The notes beneath the pieces were generated by a model. It made no database searches, was not told the DNA's origin, and saw only the letters and a program-made list of their open reading frames with translations. A DNA stretch of 64,000 nt, from NCBI RefSeq assembly GCF_019166065.1, contig NZ_JAHTBN010000002.1:558001-622000 (forward strand), given 5' to 3'. The DNA comes from Candidimonas humi (GTDB lineage: Bacteria; Pseudomonadota; Gammaproteobacteria; Burkholderiales; Burkholderiaceae_B). The translations under genes were made by a program, and so were the position numbers. Below are positions 43,678-52,566 of the stretch, piece after piece (within the stretch, counting starts at the first letter, position 1; each line of letters starts with the position of its first letter).

Positions 43678-44826
43678 TCAGGCGAGGCGATGCACCTTGG
43701 CGGGCGTGCTCACCAGCGGCTCGGAGCCGTGTTCGGTGACCAGCACCGGATATTCCAGGCGCATGCCGCCCAGTTGCGGGCGGTACAGGTGGGTGCCCAG
43801 CGCCACCACCATGCCGGCCCGCACTTCGTCGCGGCTGCGCAGGTTGATGAAGGGGCGGGTGCGTGCGCAGGTGCCCAGCCCGTGGCCGAACAGCGGCAGG
43901 CCGTATTCGGCCAGGCCGTGTTTTTCGAAGACCTTGACCCCCATCGCGGCGCATTCGGCGATGGCGCGGCCGGGCGTCAGCGAGGCCAGCATGGTGTCCA
44001 CGGTTTCTTCCCAGCAGGCGATGAGTTTTTCCTGTTCGGCCGTGGGCTTGCCCAGGAACAGCGGCAGTGCGGTGTCGGCCAGGTACAGGTCGAGCATGGG
44101 ATGCAGGTCGAGGATGACGAATTCGTTGTTGCCGATGGGGCGGTCGCTGGCCTGTTGCGTGACGCCGCGCAGGAAGCCCGTGCGCGGGCCGGAGCCGACT
44201 TCGGTGCCGCCGGTCACGGCCCAGGACCAGATGCTGCCCTTGTCGCGGATGGCCTGCTCGATGGCGCCGGCCACGTGGTTTTCGGTGACGCCCGGGCGCA
44301 CCTGCTGCCTGCCTTGCTCGAAGCCGTAGTCCGAGACCTGCGCGGCGTGGCGCAGGCGTTCGATTTCGGCTGCGTCCTTGATCAGCATGACCTCGTCGAT
44401 GATGTCCACGCCGTTTTCCAGGCGGGCTTGCGGCATGTGCTCTTTCAGCTCGAAGTATTCGGCGGCGGTCAGCATGCCGGGGGCGACCTGCGCGGCGCCG
44501 GGGTGCGCCAGGTCCAGGCCGATGCGGCCGGCGCTCAGCCCGTGCTTGGCCAGCCGCTGCTGGATCAGGCTGGGGAAGTCCGAGAATTCGAACTCGTGCA
44601 GTTCCATGTCGTGGCCTTCGGCGCGCACGCGCGAGGCGTCCATGGCCCAGTAGATGAATTCGCATTCGCCGCTGGCCGTGACCAGCACGGCGCCGCGCCA
44701 GGGCATGAAGGCGCCGCTCAGGTAATGCAGGGAACCCTGCCGGGTCCCCAGGTAGGCGTCGAACCCTTGCTCGCGGGCCTGGCGGGCCACCGCCTGGCGG
44801 CGGGCCCGAAAATCGATGTTCTTCAC
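43678..44826 (-). CDS. M24-family (pita-bread) peptidase homologue
   Basis: 382 residues with a creatinase-type N-terminal domain (AYLGTRQGSLHYLSGAF) and a pita-bread C-terminal domain. Metal-site residues can be traced in FVILDLHPMLDLYLADTA (two Asp) and FGHGLGTCARTRP (His). In the next motif the usual glutamate of IEPG is replaced (VVALGTHLYRP), while the last, in GGMRLEYPVLVTE, is kept. This argues against an ordinary dimetal aminopeptidase and for a non-peptidase member such as creatinase or DddP-like lyases. It lies between a Bug receptor and the dioxygenase gene. Confidence 0.8.
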   Translation of the reverse strand: MKNIDFRARRQAVARQAREQGFDAYLGTRQGSLHYLSGAFMPWRGAVLVTASGECEFIYWAMDASRVRAEGHDMELHEFEFSDFPSLIQQRLAKHGLSAGRIGLDLAHPGAAQVAPGMLTAAEYFELKEHMPQARLENGVDIIDEVMLIKDAAEIERLRHAAQVSDYGFEQGRQQVRPGVTENHVAGAIEQAIRDKGSIWSWAVTGGTEVGSGPRTGFLRGVTQQASDRPIGNNEFVILDLHPMLDLYLADTALPLFLGKPTAEQEKLIACWEETVDTMLASLTPGRAIAECAAMGVKVFEKHGLAEYGLPLFGHGLGTCARTRPFINLRSRDEVRAGMVVALGTHLYRPQLGGMRLEYPVLVTEHGSEPLVSTPAKVHRLA

Positions 44827-44909
44827 TGATTGATTCCTTATGCGTGTTGCGTAGGCATGGATTGCGGGCCGGGGCCCGGGCTGGCGGCGCTGCTTACGAG
44901 CAGCGCCGC

Positions 44910-45908
44910 TTACTGGACCGAGGCGCCGGATTCCTTCACCACGGTGGTCCAGCGGCTGGTTTCGTCATGGACGAATTTCGAGAATTCCTCGGGCGTGCTG
45001 CCCACCGGCTGGGCGGCCTGCGACATCAGCCTTTGCTTGATCTCGGGGTCGGCCAGGGCCTTGTGTATGGATTGCGACAGGCGGTGCACGATGGGCGAAG
45101 GCGTGCCGGCCGGAGCGAACACGCCTATCCACGAGGTCATCACATAGCCCGGCACCGTCTCTTTGATGGCGGGCACGTCGGGCAGCGCCGCAGAACGTTC
45201 GGGGCCGGTGACGGCGATGGCTCGCAGCTTGCCCGACTTGATCATGGGCAGCGCCAGCACCATGCTGTCGAACGCATAGTCGGCTTGGCCGCCGATGACA
45301 TCGGTCAGCGCCGGCAGGCTGCCCTTGTAGGGAATGTGCACGGTGTTGATGCCGACCATCTTGTTGAACAGCACGCCCGACATATGCATGGACGTGCCGG
45401 TGCCGCCCGAAGCGCGGTTCAGCTTGCCGGGATGCGCCTTGGCGTAGGCGATCAGGTCGCCGATGGTCTTGATCGGCAGCTTGGGGTTGACGACCACCAC
45501 CAGCGGGTAGGACACCACCTGCGACACCGGCACCAGGTCGGTCAGCGCCTTGTAGTGCAGGTTCTTGTACAGCGTCTGGTTGATGGCGTTGGTGCCTATG
45601 GTGCCCATCAAGATCGTGTAGCCGTCCGGCTTGGACCGCACGACATATTCGGCGCCGATATTGCCGCCGGCGCCGGGCTTGGCTTCGACCAGCACGTTGG
45701 TGCCCAGGTCCTTGGCCATGTTGACTGCCAGCAGGCGGGTGACGATCTCGGTGGGGCCGCCCGCGGCGGCCGGCACGATGAAATGTATCGGCTGGTCCGG
45801 AAAGTGGTCCGCCGCGAAAGAGGGGGCCGCAATGCAGGCGGCCAGTGCGCCGGCGCACGAAAGCCGGCGCATCAGGCCGGACAGGCCTGCAGGGGATCGG
45901 AATGGCAT
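44910..45908 (-). CDS. Bug-family periplasmic receptor (TctC-like) 2
   Basis: 332 residues with an N-terminal signal (RRLSCAGALAACIAAPSFA, then ADHFPDQP). QPIHFIVPAAAGGPTEIVTR, LVEAKPGAGGNIGAEYV and the C-terminal AQPVGSTPEEFSKFV match the Bug family. AAGGAG precedes the ATG at 45908; the frame open upstream lacks a signal. It leads the minus-strand operon and is divergent from the IclR gene, with the inverted repeat at 45938-45959 between. It probably delivers the substrate that the downstream enzymes degrade. Confidence 0.92.
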   Translation of the reverse strand: MPFRSPAGLSGLMRRLSCAGALAACIAAPSFAADHFPDQPIHFIVPAAAGGPTEIVTRLLAVNMAKDLGTNVLVEAKPGAGGNIGAEYVVRSKPDGYTILMGTIGTNAINQTLYKNLHYKALTDLVPVSQVVSYPLVVVVNPKLPIKTIGDLIAYAKAHPGKLNRASGGTGTSMHMSGVLFNKMVGINTVHIPYKGSLPALTDVIGGQADYAFDSMVLALPMIKSGKLRAIAVTGPERSAALPDVPAIKETVPGYVMTSWIGVFAPAGTPSPIVHRLSQSIHKALADPEIKQRLMSQAAQPVGSTPEEFSKFVHDETSRWTTVVKESGASVQ

Positions 45909-45937
45909 GGAGAGTCTCCTTGGTCTGTTTTGGTTAA

Positions 45938-45959
45938 TTTGCGAACATAAGTTCGCAAA
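45938..45959. promoter_or_regulatory. Inverted repeat in the Bug/IclR divergent promoter
   Basis: TTTGCGAAC, ATAA, GTTCGCAAA form a perfect nine-base inverted repeat in the 178-base divergent region, 30 bases from the Bug receptor start. IclR-family regulators bind GTTCG/CGAAC-type palindromes in such positions, so this is the likely operator for the adjacent regulator. Confidence 0.65.
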
Positions 45960-46086
45960 ACGCAATTTATACCTGGAGACGGACGGCGTCAAGACCGCGG
46001 CCGAGGTTTGCCGCCGCGGCGCTGTTTGCTAAGATTGGCCGCCGGCGCCGCGATGCAACGCCCGGGCGCCTTCATCGAAAGAAACC

Positions 46087-46881
46087 ATGAAAACCAAGCA
46101 GATGAGCGAGACCCAGCCTAAAGAAGAGTTCCTGGAAAGCCTGGCCAACGGCCTGAAGGTGCTGAACATCTTCGGCGCCGGCGCCTACACGCTGACGATC
46201 CAGGAAACCGCAGAACACCTGGACGTGACGCGCGCTGCCGCGCGCCGCCTGGTGCTTACGCTGGAAAAGCTGGGCTATCTGCAGCAGATAGGGCGGCAGT
46301 TCTCGCTGACGCCCAAGGTGCTGGACCTGGGCTACGCGTATTTTTCTTCGCTGGGCCTGCACGACCTGATGCGGCCCATCATGCAGGAGATCGCCGCCGA
46401 AATCGGCGAAACGTGTTCGCTGGGCGTGCTCGACGGCCAGCACATCGTGTTCGTGGCGCGGGAAGAAACCGGGCGTCTGCTCAAGCTGGACCTGAACGTG
46501 GGCAGCCGTTTGCCGGCCTATGCGCACTCGATGGGCCAGGTGCTGCTGGCCGGCCTCGACAAGGACGGCCTGGACCGCTATTTCCAGCAGGCCACGCTCA
46601 AGCCCTTGACGCCGTACACCTACACGTCCAAGACCGCCCTGAAAGACCTGCTGAAGAAAGTGCGCGAGCAGGGCTACAGCATTTCGGTCAGCGAGCTGGT
46701 GGAAGGCTTTGCCGGGGTGTCCATCCCCGTGGCCACCGCCAGCGGCGAAGTGCTGGCCGGCCTGGGCGTAAGCATGGTGCTCGGCAGCCGCGGCCAGGCC
46801 TACCTCGAGGAACGCGTACTGCCGGTGCTGCTGGCCGCCGCGCCACGCATCCGCGCGGCGATTCCCGATCGGGGCAGGTAG
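46087..46881 (+). CDS. IclR-family transcriptional regulator
   Basis: 264 residues. The N-terminal winged helix has EFLESLANGLKVLNIFG, LTIQETAEHLDVTRAAARRLVLT and a wing LQQIGRQFSLTPKVLDLGYAY; the C-terminal ligand domain holds IAAEIGETCSLGVLDGQHIV, GSRLPAYAHSMGQVLLAGL and a family-typical VSELVEGFAGVSIPV. It resembles PcaR/PobR-type regulators of aromatic and related acids. It is divergent from the catabolic operon and probably controls it through the inverted repeat between them. Confidence 0.92.
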   Translation: MKTKQMSETQPKEEFLESLANGLKVLNIFGAGAYTLTIQETAEHLDVTRAAARRLVLTLEKLGYLQQIGRQFSLTPKVLDLGYAYFSSLGLHDLMRPIMQEIAAEIGETCSLGVLDGQHIVFVAREETGRLLKLDLNVGSRLPAYAHSMGQVLLAGLDKDGLDRYFQQATLKPLTPYTYTSKTALKDLLKKVREQGYSISVSELVEGFAGVSIPVATASGEVLAGLGVSMVLGSRGQAYLEERVLPVLLAAAPRIRAAIPDRGR

Positions 46882-46923
46882 CGGCGTCGTGATAATGGCG
46901 TGGTTTTATCCGGGCGCCATGAC

Positions 46924-47705
<782 letters not shown>

Positions 47706-47945
47706 GGCAGAAATTCTCCAAGTGTGCAGCTTATTCTAGCAGTAGCGTAAAGACGTTGTCATTACGGATGCGGTCAGCGGAGAAACGCGGGCGCTCCGTG
47801 GGTGTGTCAATCGACGATCGCCAGCAAATCGTTACGGGCAAATTTGAGATACAGGCAAGCTATACGGACTGCCGGTCCGGGCCATGCCGGCCGCGGCGCA
47901 AGCGTTATGATTTTGCTTGTTCGAATATCGTAGGGAAGAAAAGGG

Positions 47946-48911
47946 ATGAACGTGACCGAGGCCGGTTTGTTGGGAGCGCCATCGGCGACGCGCGCGGTGG
48001 TGGTGGGCGGCGGCACCATGGGGGCGGACGTGGCGGTGGTGCTGCTGCGCGCCCGCTGCGCTACCACGGTGGTCGAGCCGCGCGCTGAAACGCACGCCGT
48101 GATCCGCGAGAAAATCGCCGCGAACCTGCGTGCGCTGGGGCGCGAAGACAGCCTGGATCTGCTGCAGGTGGCCCCCGGCCTGGAACAAGTCGATTGGCCG
48201 TCCATCGGGCTGGTGGTCGAATGCGTGCCCGAAGTGCTGGACATCAAGCGCGAACTGTTCGCCAAGCTGGCCGCGCTGGCGCCGCAGCAGGCCGTTCTTG
48301 CCAGCAACAGCTCCAGCTTTCCCATCAGCCAGATCGCCGCGGGCCTGCCGCACGCGGGCCGCATGCTGGGCCTGCATTTCTTCATGCCCGCGCACATCGT
48401 GCCGCTGGTCGAAGTCGTGCTCGGGCCGGATTCCGACCCGACCGTGGGCCAGGCGCTGATGGCTTTCATGCGCCGTTGCGGCTCGGTGCCTATCCTGGTG
48501 CGCAAGGACGTGCCGGGCTTCATTGCCAACCGCCTGCAGCACGCGCTGGGGCGCGAGGCCTTTGCGCTGATCCAGGAGGGCGTGGCCAGCCCCGAGGACA
48601 TCGACGCCGCGGTGCGCTTCGGCTTCGGCTTCCGCTACCTGGCGGCCGGGCCCATCATGCAGAAGGAACACGCCGGCTGGGACATACACGCCGCGGCCGC
48701 GGCCACGATCTATCCGTCGTTGTCCAACACGGACAAGCCCGCGCCGGTGCTGGCCGACAAGCCGCGCCACGGCCATCTGGGCATGAAGTCCGGCCAGGGC
48801 TTCTACGCCTGGCCGCCCGAACGCATCCGCGCCGAGCAAGACCGCTACAGCCGCGTCCTGCGCGCCGGCCTGCAGATACTGGCCGAAGAACTGCCGCCGA
48901 TCGAGCCCTGA
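47946..48911 (+). CDS. 3-hydroxyacyl-CoA dehydrogenase family protein
   Basis: 321 residues: Rossmann motif VVVGGGTMGADVAVVL, LVVECVPEVLDIKRELFAKL, the SNSSSFPIS loop, LHFFMPAHIVPLVEVV with the catalytic histidine, and FIANRLQHALGREAF in the C-terminal domain. It is a single-domain NAD-dependent dehydrogenase. The family also includes carnitine and gulonate 3-dehydrogenases, and HFFMPAH differs from the usual HFFNPP of beta-oxidation enzymes, so the substrate is open. It may serve the nearby catabolic cluster. A 10-base-pair hairpin follows the stop. Confidence 0.82.
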   Translation: MNVTEAGLLGAPSATRAVVVGGGTMGADVAVVLLRARCATTVVEPRAETHAVIREKIAANLRALGREDSLDLLQVAPGLEQVDWPSIGLVVECVPEVLDIKRELFAKLAALAPQQAVLASNSSSFPISQIAAGLPHAGRMLGLHFFMPAHIVPLVEVVLGPDSDPTVGQALMAFMRRCGSVPILVRKDVPGFIANRLQHALGREAFALIQEGVASPEDIDAAVRFGFGFRYLAAGPIMQKEHAGWDIHAAAAATIYPSLSNTDKPAPVLADKPRHGHLGMKSGQGFYAWPPERIRAEQDRYSRVLRAGLQILAEELPPIEP

Positions 48912-48913
48912 GC

Positions 48914-48937
48914 CGAAGGCGGCTTACGCCGCCTTCG
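48914..48937 (+). terminator. Hairpin after the dehydrogenase gene
   Basis: CGAAGGCGGC, loop TTAC and GCCGCCTTCG form a perfect ten-base-pair stem two bases after the stop. There is no T run, so it may terminate weakly or protect the transcript end. Confidence 0.5.
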
Positions 48938-48971
48938 ACCTACAGTGCGTCGCGCATAGACTTTGTGTGAT

Positions 48972-49017
48972 GTATGCAGTACATTAGCTATAGATAACAC
49001 TTTAATGTGCTGTATTC
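48972..49017. promoter_or_regulatory. Imperfect inverted repeat upstream of hipBA
   Basis: The 15-base arms at 48972-48986 and 49003-49017 match at 12 positions when one is reversed and complemented (core TACATTA / TAATGTG). They bracket an AT-rich stretch just before the regulator gene, where HipB-type proteins autorepress. Confidence 0.5.
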
Positions 49018-49022
49018 AGAAC

Positions 49023-49346
49023 ATGAACCTTGCCGAGCTTAGCGCAGCCTTTCGCCGCGCCCGCATTGCGGCCAACCTGACGCAACAACAGGTCGCCGAG
49101 TCGAGCGGCGTTGCGCGCAGCCGTGTCAGTCTGTTCGAGACGGGCATGTTGCCCGAAATTGGTGCCGTGAAGATGCTCAGCCTTTTTGATGCGGTCGGGC
49201 TGGAACTGATCGCCCGTCGGCCAGGGCACCAGCGTACGCTCGATGATGTCCTGGCGGAGTCGGACGCGGTGGACGAGGCGCCGCCACGCCAGCGTGTGCG
49301 GGCCAGGCTGCCGCGGCATCCGAAGGCAGCAAAGAGCAAGTCATGA
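49023..49346 (+). CDS. hipB: HipB-like XRE antitoxin/repressor
   Basis: 107 residues from ATG 49023. A helix-turn-helix of the XRE type is clear (RIAANLTQQQVAESSGVARS, VSLFETGMLPEIG), followed by LFDAVGLELIARRPG and a basic tail ending in LPRHPKAAKSKS. An upstream in-frame ATG lies inside the inverted repeat, so 49023 is preferred. It would neutralise HipA and repress the operon. Its stop overlaps the hipA ATG. Confidence 0.85.
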   Translation: MNLAELSAAFRRARIAANLTQQQVAESSGVARSRVSLFETGMLPEIGAVKMLSLFDAVGLELIARRPGHQRTLDDVLAESDAVDEAPPRQRVRARLPRHPKAAKSKS

Positions 49347-50569
49347 ACCGCGCGGCCCTGGATGTCTATGTAAGCGGCGGGCTTGTGGGCACGCTTACCG
49401 AAGAAGCGGCTCGATTCGTATTCAGCTATTTGCCGGATGTTGCGCCGCAGAATCTCGTTTCCTTGCTCATGCCGGTGCGGGCGGCATCGTACGATTGGAA
49501 AACGCTGCATCCCTTCTTTCAGATGAACTTGCCGGAAGGCTGGAAGAAGGATCTGCTGGTTCGGCGCCTTGGGCCGCATGCGGACGTGAGCGATTTCGGC
49601 CTGCTCGCATTCACGGGCGTAAACACGATCGGGCGTGTTCAAGTTGTGCCGCGTGGCGCCGCCCTTGAGGCCGCAAACAACCGCGCCGACATGGCGGCCC
49701 TGCTCGCGTCGGCCGATTCGCGCGACAACCTGCTGCGCCTGCTTGAAGACGGGGTCGCGCAGGGGGTGTCGGGTGTCATGCCCAAGGCGCTTGTGCAGCC
49801 TGCGGACAGGGCTACGGTCTGGACCGATGAGTTCATCTTGAAGACGGGTTTCGGTGATTTGCCGGGCCTTGCAATCAACGAATTTCTCTGTCTCGAAGTC
49901 GCTCGCGAAGCCGGCCTCGATGTGCCCGAAGCGCATCTGTCCCACGATGGGCAAGTCCTTGCGTTGCGGCGCTTCGACCGCAGCGCGGACGGCCTGATGA
50001 TTGCGGTCGAAGACTATTGCGCGCTCAAGCCCGCCGACCCCGTCAATAAGTACAAGGGAAGCCTTGAAGATCTCGCCAGGCTCACCAGCGTCTATGTGCC
50101 GCGCACGGCATTCAAGGATGCGGCGCGGCGTCTCTATACGCTGATACTGCTGAACTACGCGATCGGCAATGCCGACGCGCATCTGAAGAATTTCGCGCTG
50201 GTCTACACCAGTACCGAGGACGTGCGGCTGGCCCCGGTGTACGACATCCTGAGCGTGACGGCCTATCCCAAATATGCGACGCAGTTGCCGGCGCTGCCCT
50301 TGCAGGGCAAGCGCACCTGGGCGTCTGGAAGCATGCTGGCGCTGTATGGGGGCGCTCGGCTTGGCCTGAGCAAAACTGACATGAACGAAGCGCGCGAACG
50401 CATCGCGGCCGCCATGCGCAAGGTGGTGCCCAAGGTTGCCGAGCATGCGGGGCATTATCCGGGATTTCGTGAAGTCGCGAAGCGCATGCTGGATGTATGG
50501 GGGGCGGGGCTCGGGTGCATCGGGCCCGATGCCAAGCCGGGAAAGACCCTGCGGCTCGCCTTGAGGTGA
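49343..50569 (+). CDS. hipA: HipA serine/threonine kinase toxin
   Basis: 408 residues. The N-terminal HipA domain (YVSGGLVGTL, LPEGWKKDLLVRRLG) leads to the kinase: GVSGVMPKALV is the P-loop with the autophosphorylated serine, DEFILKTGF holds the ATP lysine, YAIGNADAHLKNFAL the catalytic Asp and metal Asn, and LAPVYDILS the DFG-like magnesium site. HipA kinases phosphorylate aminoacyl-tRNA synthetases and cause growth arrest. All key residues appear intact. It is translationally coupled to hipB. Confidence 0.9.
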   Translation: MNRAALDVYVSGGLVGTLTEEAARFVFSYLPDVAPQNLVSLLMPVRAASYDWKTLHPFFQMNLPEGWKKDLLVRRLGPHADVSDFGLLAFTGVNTIGRVQVVPRGAALEAANNRADMAALLASADSRDNLLRLLEDGVAQGVSGVMPKALVQPADRATVWTDEFILKTGFGDLPGLAINEFLCLEVAREAGLDVPEAHLSHDGQVLALRRFDRSADGLMIAVEDYCALKPADPVNKYKGSLEDLARLTSVYVPRTAFKDAARRLYTLILLNYAIGNADAHLKNFALVYTSTEDVRLAPVYDILSVTAYPKYATQLPALPLQGKRTWASGSMLALYGGARLGLSKTDMNEARERIAAAMRKVVPKVAEHAGHYPGFREVAKRMLDVWGAGLGCIGPDAKPGKTLRLALR

Positions 50570-50571
50570 AC

Positions 50572-51465
50572 TTAGCGGCTGTCGCCCCCGGTTAACTGGT
50601 CCACGGCGCGATTGGCGTGCGCGGTCCAGTCGGGCAATTGCAGCCCCAGGGCAGTGCTGAGCTTGCTGGTGTCCAGGCAAGAATTCTTGGGCCTGGGGGC
50701 GGGCAGGGGGTATTCGGCGGTACCGATCGGGCGCAGGCCGTCGGGCCCGGTGCGCAGTTTGGCGCCGTTGTCCTGGGCGCGCTGCAGCACATGGCGGGCC
50801 AGCCCGTACCAGGTGGTGCTGCCGGCCGCCGTCAGGTGGTACAGGCCGCTAGCGATGATTTCCTTGCGCCAGGCGGCGATGGCCAGCGCGGTGACGTCGG
50901 CGATCAGTTCGGCCGATGTGGGCGCGCCTGTCTGGTCGTCGACGATGCTCAGGCCGTCGCGCTCGCGGGCCAGGCGCAGCATGGTCTTGACGAAGTTATT
51001 GCCCTGCGAGGAAAAGACCCAGCTGGTGCGCAGCACCAGCGCGGCGCAGCGGCTTTCCAGTATGGCCGCCTCGCCTGCCAGCTTGGATCGCCCATAGACG
51101 TTCTGCGGCCTGGTTTCGTCGGTTTCCAGATAAGGCTGGGCCTTCGTGCCGTCGAAGACGTAGTCGGTCGAATAATGCACCAGCAGCGCGCCGCTGCGCC
51201 ATGCATGGTCTGCCAGCACCTGCACCGCCTCGGCATTGATGCGATAGGCGGTGTCGGCGTCGGTTTCGGCCCGGTCCACAGCGGTATAGGCGGCCGCATT
51301 GACGATGATGCCGGGGTGGTGTGTCTGCAACAGGTTTTGCAGGTGCGCCAAGTCGCCGAGGTCGGCGCCTTTGCGCCCCAGCGCGGTAAGCCGCCCCAGC
51401 GGCAGCAGCGTGCGCTGCAGTTCGCGCCCCACCTGGCCGTCTTTGCCCAAAAGCAGGATGTTCAT
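50572..51465 (-). CDS. rmlD: dTDP-4-dehydrorhamnose reductase, second copy
   Basis: 297 residues, paralogous to the gene at 20296-21186: [47 protein letters not shown] and RTSWVFSSQGNNFVKTM. Catalytic Thr, Tyr and Lys are present, so it should work. It stands alone among toxin-antitoxin genes, two bases from the convergent hipA end, without rmlA, rmlB or rmlC. It may be a relic of a former rhamnose locus or supply another rhamnose-containing glycan. Confidence 0.92.
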   Translation of the reverse strand: MNILLLGKDGQVGRELQRTLLPLGRLTALGRKGADLGDLAHLQNLLQTHHPGIIVNAAAYTAVDRAETDADTAYRINAEAVQVLADHAWRSGALLVHYSTDYVFDGTKAQPYLETDETRPQNVYGRSKLAGEAAILESRCAALVLRTSWVFSSQGNNFVKTMLRLARERDGLSIVDDQTGAPTSAELIADVTALAIAAWRKEIIASGLYHLTAAGSTTWYGLARHVLQRAQDNGAKLRTGPDGLRPIGTAEYPLPAPRPKNSCLDTSKLSTALGLQLPDWTAHANRAVDQLTGGDSR

Positions 51466-51502
51466 GGTTCGTCATGCCTCCCGATCCATTGCGTCCATTC
51501 TA

Positions 51503-51796
51503 TCAATTAGTGCCCGCTTCTTTCTGGTGCCGGACGGCCAGGATGATGGCCCGCTCGCCGTCGAGCCGGTACGTGACCACATAGCCGCCGGCGCCGAAGT
51601 CGATTGGCCATTCGCGAAACTCGCCGTCCATGCCTTCGATGGGCCGCCCGATCTGCGCTTGCCGCGCAAGGATCTTGACCCCGTTGCGGATAGCCTTTAC
51701 GGCTCGGCGGGCTGCGTCGGCGTTCTTGGGGGCCAGGAATCGGTATAGCCGTTGTACGTCCGCCAGCGCCGAGGGAGCCCAGATCAGCTGTGGCAT
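51503..51796 (-). CDS. RelE/ParE-superfamily toxin
   Basis: 97 residues with the compact RelE fold: LIWAPSALADVQRLYRFL, NADAARRAVKAIRNGVKIL, GRPIEGMDGEFREWPIDF and the C-terminal GGYVVTYRLDGERAIILAV with IILAVRHQKE. It would either cleave ribosome-bound mRNA or poison gyrase; which one is not clear. Its start lies inside the end of the antitoxin gene (13-base overlap). Confidence 0.88.
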   Translation of the reverse strand: MPQLIWAPSALADVQRLYRFLAPKNADAARRAVKAIRNGVKILARQAQIGRPIEGMDGEFREWPIDFGAGGYVVTYRLDGERAIILAVRHQKEAGTN

Positions 51797-52062
51797 GCCG
51801 GCGGTTCTGCATCTTCGCCGGCTTCCAGCTTCGCCAGCCAGGCATCGGCCTCTTCGAGCGTCAGGTGCAGGCCGGTGCTTTGGTATTCCTGCCAGGCACG
51901 CAGGGCGTCTTGCCTGGACGCCTCGCGCTTTTCTTCGCGGTCTACGTACTGCTTGATGGCCTCGCGCATGATCCAGTGCGAACTGCGCTGGCGCGCGTCG
52001 GCAAGATGTTGCACGCGCCCCTTGAGCTCGTCGTCGAGCTTGATGGATGTCGCTGTCGCCAT
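51784..52062 (-). CDS. CopG/RHH antitoxin
   Basis: 92 residues: ATSIKLDDELKGRVQHLADA and RSSHWIMREAIKQYVDREE form the ribbon-helix-helix, followed by LRAWQEYQSTGLHLTLEEAD, a helix used to bind RelE/ParE toxins. It is the first gene of the two-gene operon and probably represses it. Confidence 0.88.
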   Translation of the reverse strand: MATATSIKLDDELKGRVQHLADARQRSSHWIMREAIKQYVDREEKREASRQDALRAWQEYQSTGLHLTLEEADAWLAKLEAGEDAEPPACHS

Positions 52063-52566
52063 ATGCGCCTCATTAGCCGAAGGTAATACCTATAGCTACT
52101 ATAAGAGACCTGTGCGCCGCCGTCCATACCCGCGTCATTGGGTCTGAGGCCGATCTCGCATCGTTGTCACGGCTACTACCGCCATCATCGTTGCCATCAC
52201 CATCATCACCGCGCCCGTCACCGCCGTCATAGTCCCGTCATAGCCGTCACCGCGTCACCGCGTTAACGCCGCACCACCGCCACCGCCACGGCCACCGCCA
52301 CGGCCACCGCCACCGCCACCGCCACCGCCACCGCCACCGCCACCGCCACCGCCACCGCCACCGCCACCGCCACCGCCACGGCCATCGCCATCGCCATCGC
52401 CATCGCCATCGCCATCGCCATCGCCATCGCCATCGCCGCTGCCGTCGCTGCCGTCGCTGCCGTCGCTGCCGCGTTGGGGCACACGCTTAAAAGATTTCAA
52501 TTTGAATCTAAAAGTTTCATAATCCCCGGACCACATGTGTGGCATTTTTATCCTACAGGAGGAAGC
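52063..52566. other. Repeat-bearing promoter region of the autotransporter
   Basis: No gene is supported. It holds degenerate GTCACCGCC/CATCACC-like repeats (about 52140-52260), the hexanucleotide arrays listed separately, and from 52490 an AT-rich stretch with CATAAT (52517-52522) that may be the -10 box of the autotransporter promoter. AGGAGG (52555-52560) is the ribosome-binding site. Confidence 0.5.
52303..52467. repeat. Tandem hexanucleotide arrays (GCCACC)n, (GCCATC)n and GCCGTCGCT repeats
   Basis: Twelve GCCACC units and one GCCACG fill 52303-52380, nine GCCATC units fill 52381-52434, then GCCGCT and three GCCGTCGCT units end at 52467. Degenerate copies extend upstream to about 52270. 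The arrays end 100 bases before the autotransporter start. On the minus strand they give only Gly/Asp- or Ala/Met-type low-complexity frames, so they are not coding. Confidence 0.9.

Noticed and set aside
42745-44829. A 694-codon plus-strand frame
   Set aside because: It runs antisense to the dioxygenase and M24 genes, whose motifs are unmistakable on the minus strand.
52303-52434. Tandem repeats considered as a CRISPR array
   Set aside because: Units are six bases without unique spacers; this is a microsatellite.
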